A stretch of 64,000 nucleotides of DNA, from the NCBI RefSeq assembly GCF_004001045.1, contig NZ_BIMK01000009.1:1-64000 (forward strand). The letters run 5' to 3'. A program made the translations under genes and the position numbers. Numbering within the stretch: the first letter of the stretch is position 1; each line of letters opens with the position of its first letter. The notes below the pieces were generated by a model, which ran no database searches, had not been told where the DNA came from, and worked only from the letters and a program-made list of their open reading frames with translations. This DNA comes from Paenibacillus chibensis. Lineage in GTDB: Bacteria > Bacillota > Bacilli > Paenibacillales > Paenibacillaceae. Below are positions 42,796 to 51,533 of the stretch, in pieces.

Positions 42796-44739
42796 TTAAA
42801 TTTCATGAATCCAGACACGCATTTCGCCCTTTTCCCTGTTGCACCAGGCATAATAAGGAATCGCCGTGATGGTCTGCGGTATCCTTTGCGGAGCATCGGA
42901 CGAGTAGAGCGCAGCCGAAGACTGAATCCGGTAGCCCTGCGCCGTAATCTTCACGATCCCGTTCAGCAGTTGTTCATCATACTCGATCTCCAGGCTGCTC
43001 TCCCGCGGAAGGCGCAATGCCGCAAGATTGCTGCCGTTATCCGTTTCTTCCACGCAATACACGACAGGTCCGCGCTGCAGCGCAATTTGCCCCTGATTCA
43101 TGGAGACAAGTGAATGGCTTCGCAAGCGTTCCACCGGCATCGGTAGCTCAAGACTGACGATATCGTCCTGAGACCATGTCCGGCGAATATGAAGATAGCC
43201 CTTTTCCACATGATCGAGCTTGACCGTTTCTCCATTGATTGTGACTCTTGCATTCTTGCACCAGCCGGGAATGCGCAGCGCCAGATCAAAATCCACTGCA
43301 TTCGCGGCATCTACCCGCAGCTCGATACTTCCATCCCAAGGGTACCGATGAATTTGACGGATTTCAACCTCGTTTCCTTGAAAAAAGGTTTTCATTGTTC
43401 CGGCAATATACAAATGCGCGTAGAGTGTGTCCTCCGTTTGGCCATAGATGTGATCCTCGACCGAAGCGATCATCCGCGCCAGATTCGGCGGACAGCAAGC
43501 GCAGAAAAACCATTTTTGACGCTCTGTTGCAACATGCTCCTGGTCCCTACGACAAGCTTGAAAAGGGTTCACCTCCAGCGGATTGACATAAAAGAACCGT
43601 TTGCCGTCCAAATCCATGCCGCTGATCGTGCCGTTATAAAGCGCTCTCTCCAATACATCGGCATAGCGGCGATCCGGCTCCAAACGAAGCATCCGGCTGG
43701 CCCAAAATGCCAGTCCCACCGATGCGCAGGTCTCGCAGTACATGCTGTCGTTCGGAAGATCATGACCGCATGTAAAGGCTTCTCCATTAACTGCCGAGCC
43801 GATCCCTCCCGTGACATACATCTTCCGCTCCGTGACGTCCTCCCATAGCTTTTCGCAGGTTTGTTTAAGCCCGGCATCTCCGGTTTTGGCCGCCAGATCC
43901 GCCATGGCTATGTACAGGTACATGGCGCGTACCGCATGACCGACCGCTTCGGTTTGTTCTCTAACCGGCAGATGCGCCTGCTGGTATGCGAATCCCAAGC
44001 CGAAATTCAAATGCTTCTCATCGTTCCATGTCGGTTCCGATGGGGATGGCTCTCTTCTTTCCTTTTCCCCGATAAAATAAATGGGCTGCCGGCCGCGCTC
44101 CTCGATAAAATATCGGGCGAGTTGTAAGTATCGTTCATTACCGCTAACTTCATACAATTTGACGAGCGCAAGCTCGATTTCTTCATGACCCGGATATCCC
44201 TTCATTTTACCTTCATCGGGACCAAAAACGCTGTCGATCAAGGAAACATATTTCTCGGCGATGTTCAGAAGCTCGGCTTTGCCTGTCGTTTCATAGTAAG
44301 CTACGGCCGCCTCGATCAAATGTCCCGCGCAGTACAGCTCATGATTATCCCGCAAATTCGTCCATTGCTTATTCGGTTCTTTCAGCAAATAATACGTATT
44401 CAGATAGCCGTCCGCCGCCTGAGCGTGACCGAGCAGCGCAATGACTTCGTCCGCCTGGTTCTCCAGCTCGCGATTGGGATGATCCCTTAAGCTGTACGCG
44501 ACCGTTTCCAGCCATTTGGCTACATCGCTGTCCTGAAACACCGTCCCGTAATAATCCCCGCTGGACTCTCCGGCAGCGATCCGAAAATTTTCAATCGCGT
44601 GGCTGGGTTCGGTATCCGGCAGTTCGTCGTTCAAAGCTTTCCATTGATAGGGAATGACCTCGTCTGCGACAATGTCCTTGTACTTTTTCCAAAAAAGATC
44701 CTCTACGATTATACCTTTGACGGGAAAAGCTATTTTCAT
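42796..44739 (-). CDS. Glycoside hydrolase family 127 beta-L-arabinofuranosidase
   Basis: Predicted 647-residue enzyme like HypBA1, which removes beta-L-arabinofuranose from plant hydroxyproline-rich glycans. The zinc site is intact: Glu336 and Cys338 in YCETCASVG, and Cys415-Cys416 in FCACCPPN, two residues off HypBA1 numbering. One of these Cys is the nucleophile. An alpha/alpha barrel is followed by beta-sandwich domains. The ATG at 44739 is preceded by GGATGG. No signal peptide, so it probably acts on imported oligosaccharides. It is divergent from an AraC regulator that likely controls it. Confidence 0.92.
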   Translation of the reverse strand: MKIAFPVKGIIVEDLFWKKYKDIVADEVIPYQWKALNDELPDTEPSHAIENFRIAAGESSGDYYGTVFQDSDVAKWLETVAYSLRDHPNRELENQADEVIALLGHAQAADGYLNTYYLLKEPNKQWTNLRDNHELYCAGHLIEAAVAYYETTGKAELLNIAEKYVSLIDSVFGPDEGKMKGYPGHEEIELALVKLYEVSGNERYLQLARYFIEERGRQPIYFIGEKERREPSPSEPTWNDEKHLNFGLGFAYQQAHLPVREQTEAVGHAVRAMYLYIAMADLAAKTGDAGLKQTCEKLWEDVTERKMYVTGGIGSAVNGEAFTCGHDLPNDSMYCETCASVGLAFWASRMLRLEPDRRYADVLERALYNGTISGMDLDGKRFFYVNPLEVNPFQACRRDQEHVATERQKWFFCACCPPNLARMIASVEDHIYGQTEDTLYAHLYIAGTMKTFFQGNEVEIRQIHRYPWDGSIELRVDAANAVDFDLALRIPGWCKNARVTINGETVKLDHVEKGYLHIRRTWSQDDIVSLELPMPVERLRSHSLVSMNQGQIALQRGPVVYCVEETDNGSNLAALRLPRESSLEIEYDEQLLNGIVKITAQGYRIQSSAALYSSDAPQRIPQTITAIPYYAWCNREKGEMRVWIHEI

Positions 44740-44844
44740 TAGAGCAACCATCCTTCGCGTATAATTAATTAGCCCTTTCGTTTGTTTGCCATTAGCGGTA
44801 AAGTTGTGATGAATACGGATTTACCTGATTTCCCTGCTGCTTTG

Positions 44845-44861
44845 TCTGCTATTCTAGCAGA
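44845..44861. promoter_or_regulatory. Palindrome between GH127 and AraC genes
   Basis: TCTGCTA-TTC-TAGCAGA (44845-44861) is a perfect 7-bp-arm palindrome in the divergent promoter region. A candidate regulator site; AraC proteins often use direct repeats, so the binding factor is uncertain. Confidence 0.45.
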
Positions 44862-44960
44862 TCAATCCGATTCGAAAAATCCGCGATCGCAACCTGTTGT
44901 TGTACGATTTCACACAATGAATTATTATGATGAATTTCATACGATGGAGTTGATCAGAAG

Positions 44961-45866
44961 ATGGGCACATCCGGCTATCTTTCGTTTCTTGTTCCGCCCT
45001 TCCCGTATTTCATTGAAGGCAATATCACCACATACCAGCCAGGCGATCGGCATCCGGACCGGTATCGATTGGGCTATTTTGATGTCATTATTGTCCGGAA
45101 TGGGGCATTGTATTTGGGCGAGGACAATCAAAGCTGGACGTTGACCGAGAATGATGCGCTCATCCTGGAGCCGGACAAGCATCATTATCCGGTGAAGCCC
45201 TGCAGCGTCGAAACGTCCTTTTACTGGTTTCATTTTCTCACGCCCAATCGATGGCTGTCCCAATCGGAGCCTCATCTGCTCGCGGGAAGTCCATCCATGT
45301 CCAATCTTCATTTCCATATGGACAACGCTACGATCCACCTGCCCAAGCACCAAAGCCTTGCCTATCCGAAGGAATTGTTCTCGAATTTGGATCTGCTGAT
45401 GGCCTCTACGCTGAAACCGAGCAAGCTGGCTTTATGGGAAACACAGATGACGTTCATGAAGGTCATACAGCGTCTTGAAACGGGGCAGGGGCCGAAGGAC
45501 AGCTCCACGCAATTAGCCGAACAGCTGGAGCTGTACTTGAAACAAAACTACCATCGTCCCCTTACCAATCAGGATCTGGCGAATCGCTTTCACATGCATC
45601 CGAATTATCTCGCACGATGCATGAAAGCCGCATTTCAATACACGCCCCTTGAATATTTGCTGAGGTATCGCCTGGAGCAAGGACGGAGTCTTCTGATTCA
45701 AACCGATGCCCCGATCCAGCGGATTACGGAAGATATAGGCTTCTCCCAGGTCAGCTATTTTTCAAGATGCTTTAAGGAGCAGTACGGTTTATCGCCGCAT
45801 CATTACCGGAAGCAGTTCAGAAAGCCTCCGGAAGAACCGGCTGACGCCAAAACCCCCATTACGTGA
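44961..45866 (+). CDS. AraC-family transcriptional regulator
   Basis: Predicted 301-residue regulator with an N-terminal cupin sensor (DVIIVRNGALYLGED, DALILEPDKHHYPV) and C-terminal double helix-turn-helix (LTNQDLANRFHMHPNYLARC and ITEDIGFSQVSYFSRCFKEQ). The start has GGAG 11 nt upstream. It is divergent from the GH127 gene (221 bp apart) and very likely activates it on arabinan-derived sugars (inference). Confidence 0.9.
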   Translation: MGTSGYLSFLVPPFPYFIEGNITTYQPGDRHPDRYRLGYFDVIIVRNGALYLGEDNQSWTLTENDALILEPDKHHYPVKPCSVETSFYWFHFLTPNRWLSQSEPHLLAGSPSMSNLHFHMDNATIHLPKHQSLAYPKELFSNLDLLMASTLKPSKLALWETQMTFMKVIQRLETGQGPKDSSTQLAEQLELYLKQNYHRPLTNQDLANRFHMHPNYLARCMKAAFQYTPLEYLLRYRLEQGRSLLIQTDAPIQRITEDIGFSQVSYFSRCFKEQYGLSPHHYRKQFRKPPEEPADAKTPIT

Positions 45867-45877
45867 GTAATGGGGGT
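45852..45877 (-). terminator. Hairpin between AraC gene and oxidoreductase operon
   Basis: ACCCCCATTAC (45852-45862) pairs with GTAATGGGGGT (45867-45877), the araC stop codon lying in the loop. A short T run (TTTT) follows only on the minus strand, so it mainly ends the minus-strand operon. Confidence 0.65.
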
Positions 45878-45905
45878 AGAAGCTTCTTCGGCTATAAAGG
45901 ACAGA

Positions 45906-47009
45906 TTAATCAAGTACCCCGAACGGCATATGAAGGGGCATCGGTTTCGGACGTTCGCAGGTGCTTTGCATCATGTAATATTGATCCTGATCGGAGGAAT
46001 CGTGGAATGCGTGCATGGCCTCAAGCACATGATATCCCAAGCTGCCGTTGGCACGGTTGATTCTGCCGCTGTTTATCGCATGTACCATATCCAGCACTCC
46101 CACGCCTCTTGAATTCTCTTTATACCCGTGAGACAAAGGGATCTCCTTCCAATCCGCAGAGTCATGCCGCTTGAGCAGCACAGGTCCTCCAAAGTTATTC
46201 GGGTCGGGAACACTGATCGTCCCCTGGCTTCCGTAGATCTCGATTCTCGGCAGCTGGCTGTCGCCAAAGACATCAAAGGTCGTTACCATCGTACCGATGA
46301 CACCGCTGTGGAAATCAAGCACACCGGCGATATGGGTCGGTGTCTCGACTTGAATCGTTTGGCCGAATTTTTTGCTGCTCGTAATCGTTCTTTCCGGATA
46401 CGATATTTTCGTCATGCCCGCTACCCGCTTGATCGGGCCCAGCATCGCAACCAGCGCCGTCAAGTAATAGGGGCCCATATCGAACATCGGACCGCCGCCT
46501 TTGGCATAATAAAATTCCGGATCCGGATGCCAATGCTCATGCCCGCGGGACATCATGAATGCTGTCGCGGCGACGGGGGTACCAATCCAGCCGTCTTCGA
46601 TCAGCTTAATACAAGTCTGGATGCCTCCACCGAGGAACGTATCGGGAGCACTGCCGACGAGAAGACCCTTCTCCTTCGCTTTTGCCAGGATGGCCTGTCC
46701 TTCTTCCCTGGTGACGGCAAGCGGTTTTTCCACATAAACATGCTTGCCTGATTCAAGGATATCCAGGCAAACCTGTCCGTGCGCTCCCGGAATGGTCAGA
46801 TTAATCACCAGATCGATTTCCGGGTCAGCAAGCAGTTCTTGGACTGAGCAGCCCTTCGGTACGCTGAATTCCTCCGCTCTGGTCTGGGCCTTGGCAAGAT
46901 CCAGATCGGCGCATGCCGCAACTTGCACGCAGCCAAACGCATTTAAATTCTGAAAATATATGGCGCTGATATTTCCGCAGCCGATAATACCAACCTTTAC
47001 GGTTTTCAT
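45906..47009 (-). CDS. Gfo/Idh/MocA-family oxidoreductase
   Basis: Predicted 367-residue dehydrogenase. The NAD-binding motif is GIIGCGNISAIYF. EKPLAVTREEGQ holds the family EKP motif, and DMGPYYLTALVAMLGP is the substrate region. The ATG at 47009 is chosen; GGGAG lies 11 nt upstream. It is the last gene of the lacI-led cluster, 32 bp after the ThuA gene. It probably oxidises or epimerises a sugar derivative together with the other Gfo/Idh enzyme in the cluster. Confidence 0.86.
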   Translation of the reverse strand: MKTVKVGIIGCGNISAIYFQNLNAFGCVQVAACADLDLAKAQTRAEEFSVPKGCSVQELLADPEIDLVINLTIPGAHGQVCLDILESGKHVYVEKPLAVTREEGQAILAKAKEKGLLVGSAPDTFLGGGIQTCIKLIEDGWIGTPVAATAFMMSRGHEHWHPDPEFYYAKGGGPMFDMGPYYLTALVAMLGPIKRVAGMTKISYPERTITSSKKFGQTIQVETPTHIAGVLDFHSGVIGTMVTTFDVFGDSQLPRIEIYGSQGTISVPDPNNFGGPVLLKRHDSADWKEIPLSHGYKENSRGVGVLDMVHAINSGRINRANGSLGYHVLEAMHAFHDSSDQDQYYMMQSTCERPKPMPLHMPFGVLD

Positions 47010-47041
47010 GTCAATAGACTCTCCCATCCCTATGATCTTTC

Positions 47042-47761
47042 TTATACCTGGCTGTCCTGCATTCCTGTATAAGCGTTTCCTGCTTGCTGCCCTGCGGCCT
47101 GCGCTTTTCCTTCGGCAGCCCACAATAATCCCCTGCGCATGATTTCCTTAACCGGAGGCTGCTCGATAATATTCGCCTGATGGCCTAGAGAACAGTAAAA
47201 CACCTTTCCTACGCCCCATCGCTTCGTCCAGACGACCGGCATATCGACGGCTTTATTCAGCACATGCGGACCGTCCGCCACCGGAAAACGGGTTGTGGCC
47301 AGAACCTCGACCGCCGGATCGACATGAAGATAATACTGCTCGGTGGAAACGTCGAAATCCTCAATGCCCTCCATCAAGGTGCTTGACGTGTTCACGATGT
47401 TGATCCGATGCGGCGTACCGTCATTACCGGGATGAGCCACCCAGTTTCCGCCCGTCATAAACTGCCAGTCGACATTGCTCCGGAATGCATCGCACATGCC
47501 GCCATGACAGCCGGCCAAGCCTACGCCGCTTTGCACGGCAGCAGATACGTTGTTGACGCGTTCCTGGCTGATCTCATCCATCGTCCATACCGGAATGATC
47601 AGATCAAGAGATTTTAGCTTGGCTGCATCGTCAAAAGCAGCAAGCGAATCTTCGACTTCGACCTCAAAGCCTTCGTGTTCCAGAAGACCCTTGAAAATAG
47701 CCGACACCTCTTCGGGCTGATGCCCAAGCCAGCCTCCCCATACGATTAATGCCTTTTTCAT
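47042..47761 (-). CDS. ThuA-domain (trehalose utilisation-like) protein
   Basis: Predicted 239-residue class I glutamine-amidotransferase-like fold protein of the ThuA family, found in sugar-use operons. Visible marks are LIVWGGWLGHQPEE at the start, GVGLAGCHGGMCDAF (nucleophile elbow with Cys) and VFYCSLGHQANI. ThuA proteins help with 3-keto-sugars. Flanked by two Gfo/Idh oxidoreductases, which fits keto-sugar chemistry (inference). AAGGAG lies 11 nt before the ATG. Confidence 0.86.
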   Translation of the reverse strand: MKKALIVWGGWLGHQPEEVSAIFKGLLEHEGFEVEVEDSLAAFDDAAKLKSLDLIIPVWTMDEISQERVNNVSAAVQSGVGLAGCHGGMCDAFRSNVDWQFMTGGNWVAHPGNDGTPHRINIVNTSSTLMEGIEDFDVSTEQYYLHVDPAVEVLATTRFPVADGPHVLNKAVDMPVVWTKRWGVGKVFYCSLGHQANIIEQPPVKEIMRRGLLWAAEGKAQAAGQQAGNAYTGMQDSQV

Positions 47762-47794
47762 CCGTTGTGTCTCTCCTTCGCTTCCCTCATTGGT

Positions 47795-48955
47795 TTATAG
47801 TTCATCCGTACGCACCCAGCGTTTCTCTGCGATCGATAATTCCACTGCTTCGAGAACCTGCTGGCATTTCACCCCGTCTTCGAAATTCGGCATAGGCTGC
47901 CGGTCTTCGGCCACCGCCTGCAGCAGCTCCACGATCTCATGAATGAACGTGTGCTCGAATCCGATCGTATGTCCTGGCGGCCACCAGGCCTCTGCATAAG
48001 CATGGGCGGGATCGGTAGCCAGAACCCGGCGGAAGCCCTGCACGTCTTCGTCGTCACTTGTGAAGTAGACCTGCAGCTCATTCATCCGTTCGAAATCGAA
48101 TTTGATGCTGCCTTGGCTGCCATTGATTTCGAACGAATTCGTGCAGCGATGCCCTGCGGCAAATCGGGTTGCCTCAAAGGTCCCAAGCGCTCCGTTTGCG
48201 AAACGGGCCAGGAACAGCGCCGCATCGTCGACAGTGACGGGACCTTTCTCATCGCTTTGCGAGCCTTTGGCACTCAGCCCGCTCATGGAGCCCGGAAGCG
48301 GACGTTCTTTGATGAAGGTTTCGCTCATGCCGACCACTTCTTCAATATCGCCGAGAAGATAATGGGCAAGATCAATCGTGTGAGCGCCCAGATCCCCAAG
48401 CGAACCGGAACCCGCAATGTCTTTTTGCAGGCGCCATACGAGCGGGAAGTCCGGATCGATGATCCAATCCTGCAGGAACCAGCCGCGGAAATGATAGATT
48501 TGCCCGAGTCTTCCTTCCAGAATCAGCTTGCGGGCGAGCTGAACTGCAGGTGCAAAGCGATAGTTGAATCCGACCATATGCTTGACGCCGGCTGCATTGG
48601 CAGCCTCCAGCATTTCACGGGAAGCCTTCAGTGACAGCGCAAGCGGCTTCTCGCAAAACAGATGCTTGCCAGCCTTTGCGGCGGCGAGCGCAATGGTTTT
48701 GTGCATATCGCTGGGGGCATTGATATCGATCAGGTCAATATCACTGCGTTCCATTAAATCACGCCAATCCGTCACGGCTTCCCTCCAGCCGAACTGCTTT
48801 GCCGCGAGGGACACGCCTTCCGCATCCCGCCCGCAAATCGCCTGCATCACAGGCTCTGCAATGTGGGGGAAGAACATCGGAATATCCCGATATGCGTGGC
48901 TATGTGCTTTTCCCATGAACTTATAACCTATCATTCCGATACGGACCTGCTTCAT
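47795..48955 (-). CDS. Gfo/Idh/MocA-family oxidoreductase
   Basis: Predicted 386-residue dehydrogenase, close to myo-inositol dehydrogenase-like and 3-keto-sugar enzymes. The Rossmann motif is GMIGYKFMGKAHSHAY; CEKPLALSLKASRE carries the EKP motif; GSLGDLGAHTIDLAHYLLG holds the catalytic His-rich region. AGGAGG precedes the ATG. It follows lacI by 42 bp and precedes the ThuA gene, so it should be induced with them. Confidence 0.88.
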   Translation of the reverse strand: MKQVRIGMIGYKFMGKAHSHAYRDIPMFFPHIAEPVMQAICGRDAEGVSLAAKQFGWREAVTDWRDLMERSDIDLIDINAPSDMHKTIALAAAKAGKHLFCEKPLALSLKASREMLEAANAAGVKHMVGFNYRFAPAVQLARKLILEGRLGQIYHFRGWFLQDWIIDPDFPLVWRLQKDIAGSGSLGDLGAHTIDLAHYLLGDIEEVVGMSETFIKERPLPGSMSGLSAKGSQSDEKGPVTVDDAALFLARFANGALGTFEATRFAAGHRCTNSFEINGSQGSIKFDFERMNELQVYFTSDDEDVQGFRRVLATDPAHAYAEAWWPPGHTIGFEHTFIHEIVELLQAVAEDRQPMPNFEDGVKCQQVLEAVELSIAEKRWVRTDEL

Positions 48956-48997
48956 TGCATTGCATCCTCCTCTTCATTTGTGACTCCATGATTGATT

Positions 48998-50071
48998 CTA
49001 TGCATGCTTGCCGCTGCTTGATGAACGGATCACGAGCTTCGTGTCCATTCGGATCAACCGCTCAGCGGGCGTGGAATGCTCTTGTTCCTTCGCTCCCGGA
49101 GCGGCAGAAGACAGCACGAGCCTGGCAGCCATCATCCCCATGCGGTAAAAGGGAACCGATACGCTCGTTAGCGGAGGATCGGTGATTCTTGCACCATCCG
49201 AATCATCATAACCCGCGATGGCAATATCCCGGCCCGGCTGCATGCCCAGATCTCGAAACCCCTGCATCAGCCCGATCGCCATGCGGTCATTCGCCGCGAA
49301 GACCGCATCGATCCGGTCCTTATTCCGAAAAAACCGCGAAGCCGCTTCATAGCCGCTTGTTCTGCTGTAATTCCCTGCTTCCATCCATTCCCTCGGAACA
49401 GATGCGTTGATATCAATTCCGGGCTGGAATATCCCGGCTTCCGTCATGGCCCGGACATAGCCTCTTAACCGGTCTATACTATTTGAGAACTCTGGCGGGC
49501 CGTTCAGAAATGCGATTCTACGATAACCTTCATCCAGCAGATGCTTCACCGCTTCATACGCGCCCTGTTCATGGTCCGCATCGACTTCCCAAAAGTGCTC
49601 CCCTTCAAAATGCTGGTTGACCAAGCAAAAAGGATATCCTGCGGCTTCCAGCTCCTTCAAAGCTTTACGCTCGCCCGGCGAATCTGTCGTGCCCAGCAAG
49701 ATACAGCCGTCCACTTTTTGCGACCGGAACAGATCCATGTAACTGTTATCAACTCCGGGCTTCCGAAAGATCAGCAGCATGTCGTATCCGAGCTCCCGTA
49801 CCTGCTCCCCGATTCCGTTCAAAATTTCGGAGAAATAATACGTCGAGAAAATATGAACCTTCGGTACATACGGCAGGACGACTCCCAGATTGCCGCTGCG
49901 CCGGCGAGCAAAGCTTTGGGCAATCGCGTTCGGGTAGTAGCCAAGCTGATCTGCTGCTTCGAGCACTTTGCGTTTCGTTTCTTCTTTCATCGGTCCCACG
50001 TTGTTCAGTACGCGGGAGACGGTCGCCTCCGATACGCCAGCCATTTCAGCGACCTCTTTACGTGTAGCGAT
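48998..50071 (-). CDS. LacI-family repressor with an apparent ATC start codon
   Basis: Predicted 357-residue repressor. Read from 50071 the N-terminus is (M)ATRKEVAEMAGVSEATVSRVLNN, a normal LacI headpiece, but the first codon is ATC. GAGGTG lies exactly 7 nt before it. The first ATG in frame (50044) would lose helix 1 of the DNA-binding motif, and a stop codon lies in frame just upstream. The sugar-binding core includes DGCILLGTTDSPGE and IAIAGYDDSDGARI. It controls its own operon: a perfect palindrome overlaps the promoter. A sequence error at the codon is the alternative. Confidence 0.85.
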   Translation of the reverse strand: MATRKEVAEMAGVSEATVSRVLNNVGPMKEETKRKVLEAADQLGYYPNAIAQSFARRRSGNLGVVLPYVPKVHIFSTYYFSEILNGIGEQVRELGYDMLLIFRKPGVDNSYMDLFRSQKVDGCILLGTTDSPGERKALKELEAAGYPFCLVNQHFEGEHFWEVDADHEQGAYEAVKHLLDEGYRRIAFLNGPPEFSNSIDRLRGYVRAMTEAGIFQPGIDINASVPREWMEAGNYSRTSGYEAASRFFRNKDRIDAVFAANDRMAIGLMQGFRDLGMQPGRDIAIAGYDDSDGARITDPPLTSVSVPFYRMGMMAARLVLSSAAPGAKEQEHSTPAERLIRMDTKLVIRSSSSGKHA

Positions 50072-50132
50072 ATGGCATCACCTCTTGGTATGGTCATCTC
50101 TTTAAAAGAAAAGCATCCTCATTTTTAATTTT

Positions 50133-50176
50133 ATGTACGCGCGTACATTATGGAATACAAACGACCTTGCTGTCAA
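50133..50176 (-). promoter_or_regulatory. lacI promoter with perfect LacI-type operator
   Basis: On the minus strand TTGACA (50171-50176) and CATAAT (50147-50152) lie 18 bp apart. The 16-bp perfect palindrome ATGTACGCGCGTACAT (50133-50148) covers the end of the -10 and the start site. A CG centre is typical of LacI-family operators. Autoregulation of the whole cluster is implied. Confidence 0.88.
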
Positions 50177-50230
50177 GAGGTCAGATAAAATCGCAACTAA
50201 AAATATTGTCCGTCGCAATACTAATCATTA

Positions 50231-50273
50231 AAAAACAGAGAGAACCTCAGCATAACGAGGCTCCCTCTTTGTT
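50231..50273 (-). terminator. Terminator of the AlkC-like gene
   Basis: AGAGAGAACCTCAG (50237-50250) pairs with CGAGGCTCCCTCTT (50256-50269), with mismatches. The As at 50231-50235 give a T run on the minus strand. Confidence 0.75.
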
Positions 50274-50280
50274 CACTTTG

Positions 50281-51390
50281 TTAACGCCCATCTTCGATCC
50301 GAATGGCGGTTGCCGCGGCCTCTTGTCCATTCACGACCAATACGATCCGATGTTCGCCCGGATAATGCTTTCGTGTCGTCAGATCCGCCCAGCTGTGCGT
50401 GCGGGTTCCTTGGAGCCTGCTTCCACCGGGAACCGTCTTGTCCGACAACAGGAATAGTTTGCGGCTTGTCCGTCCGTTTGCTTTGATAAAATCGATGCCG
50501 TATTCAATCCTGACACGCACGCTTTCCCCACCTCGAATCTGCACATCATAGACAAGCTCGCTTCTTCCGCCTATCGCGACCGAATCAGGCTCTATCTTCA
50601 GGGCTGCCTCTGCGACCAGAGGCGTCTCGCCTTCGTCCTTTGCGTATCCGAACAGCCCCAGGACTTCCGGATCGGCTTTGCGGATCAGCGTTCTGCAGGC
50701 ATGTCTGACGATCCAGTCGGTATGCGGTTGAACGCCTATCCAGCGCTTGGCGAGACCGATCACGACATCCGGATGATCCTTGGCAATATCGTTCAAGTTG
50801 TTTGCAACGCTTTTACGAACATAAAGCGAAGGATCTTCTTTCAGCACCTCCAGCACCTCCAGCACGGGAGCCGGATCCTTCTTAAACATCGTCAGTGCTT
50901 GTCCCCATGGAAGTCGCGGCCTGCATCCTTCACTCGCCAGACGTCTGACGTGCTCGCTCGGATGCACGGCCCAATCCAGCATCTGCTTCATCATCCGCTC
51001 CGGATCGGACATGATAAACGCTCTGACCGCAAATTCGGCGGATGAACGCTGCGTGAACCGCTCCAGGGCGTTCATGGACAAATCCCAGTCCTGCGCCGCT
51101 TGTCCATGGACCTCCACAAAATCCGGAAAAAATAAGTAAGGAAAGCCGACACATTCCTCATCGATCTGAAACAAAATATGAACTGCTTCCTCATAGGAAT
51201 CGGGTAAATTTACTCCAAGCGCTTCGCTGATCCGGCGCATCCTCCCTTTCAGCGCCAGCTCCTCCCAAGAAGCATCCATAATTTGCGCAAGGAAGCGATT
51301 GCCATCGAAAGCGGGATAGACCCTCTTCACCTTTTCGCCAAATCCTTGCAGAAACTCCGGGTGATACATCTCTTTTAATGCCTCCGCCAT
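50281..51390 (-). CDS. AlkC-like DNA alkylation repair glycosylase
   Basis: Predicted 369-residue HEAT-like repeat protein. WAVHPSEHVRRLASEGCRPRLPWG and DPSLYVRKSVANNLNDIAKDHP are typical of AlkC/AlkD enzymes, which excise alkylated bases such as 3-methyladenine without base flipping. The last about 90 residues (from around ELVYDVQIRGGESVRVRIEY) form a beta-rich, Ig-like domain found in AlkC. The ATG at 51390 has AGGAGG upstream. Monocistronic. Confidence 0.82.
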   Translation of the reverse strand: MAEALKEMYHPEFLQGFGEKVKRVYPAFDGNRFLAQIMDASWEELALKGRMRRISEALGVNLPDSYEEAVHILFQIDEECVGFPYLFFPDFVEVHGQAAQDWDLSMNALERFTQRSSAEFAVRAFIMSDPERMMKQMLDWAVHPSEHVRRLASEGCRPRLPWGQALTMFKKDPAPVLEVLEVLKEDPSLYVRKSVANNLNDIAKDHPDVVIGLAKRWIGVQPHTDWIVRHACRTLIRKADPEVLGLFGYAKDEGETPLVAEAALKIEPDSVAIGGRSELVYDVQIRGGESVRVRIEYGIDFIKANGRTSRKLFLLSDKTVPGGSRLQGTRTHSWADLTTRKHYPGEHRIVLVVNGQEAAATAIRIEDGR

Positions 51391-51533
51391 GCTGCTCTCC
51401 TCCTTATGTTCCCGCTATCAAACGTATGTATATCGTCTGGCTCTACTACAAACATAACCCCATTACCCGGGAAACTCAATCACCGGACAATGGGGCATTT
51501 TCTCTACTATTCAAATTTCCAAGCTGACACGAA

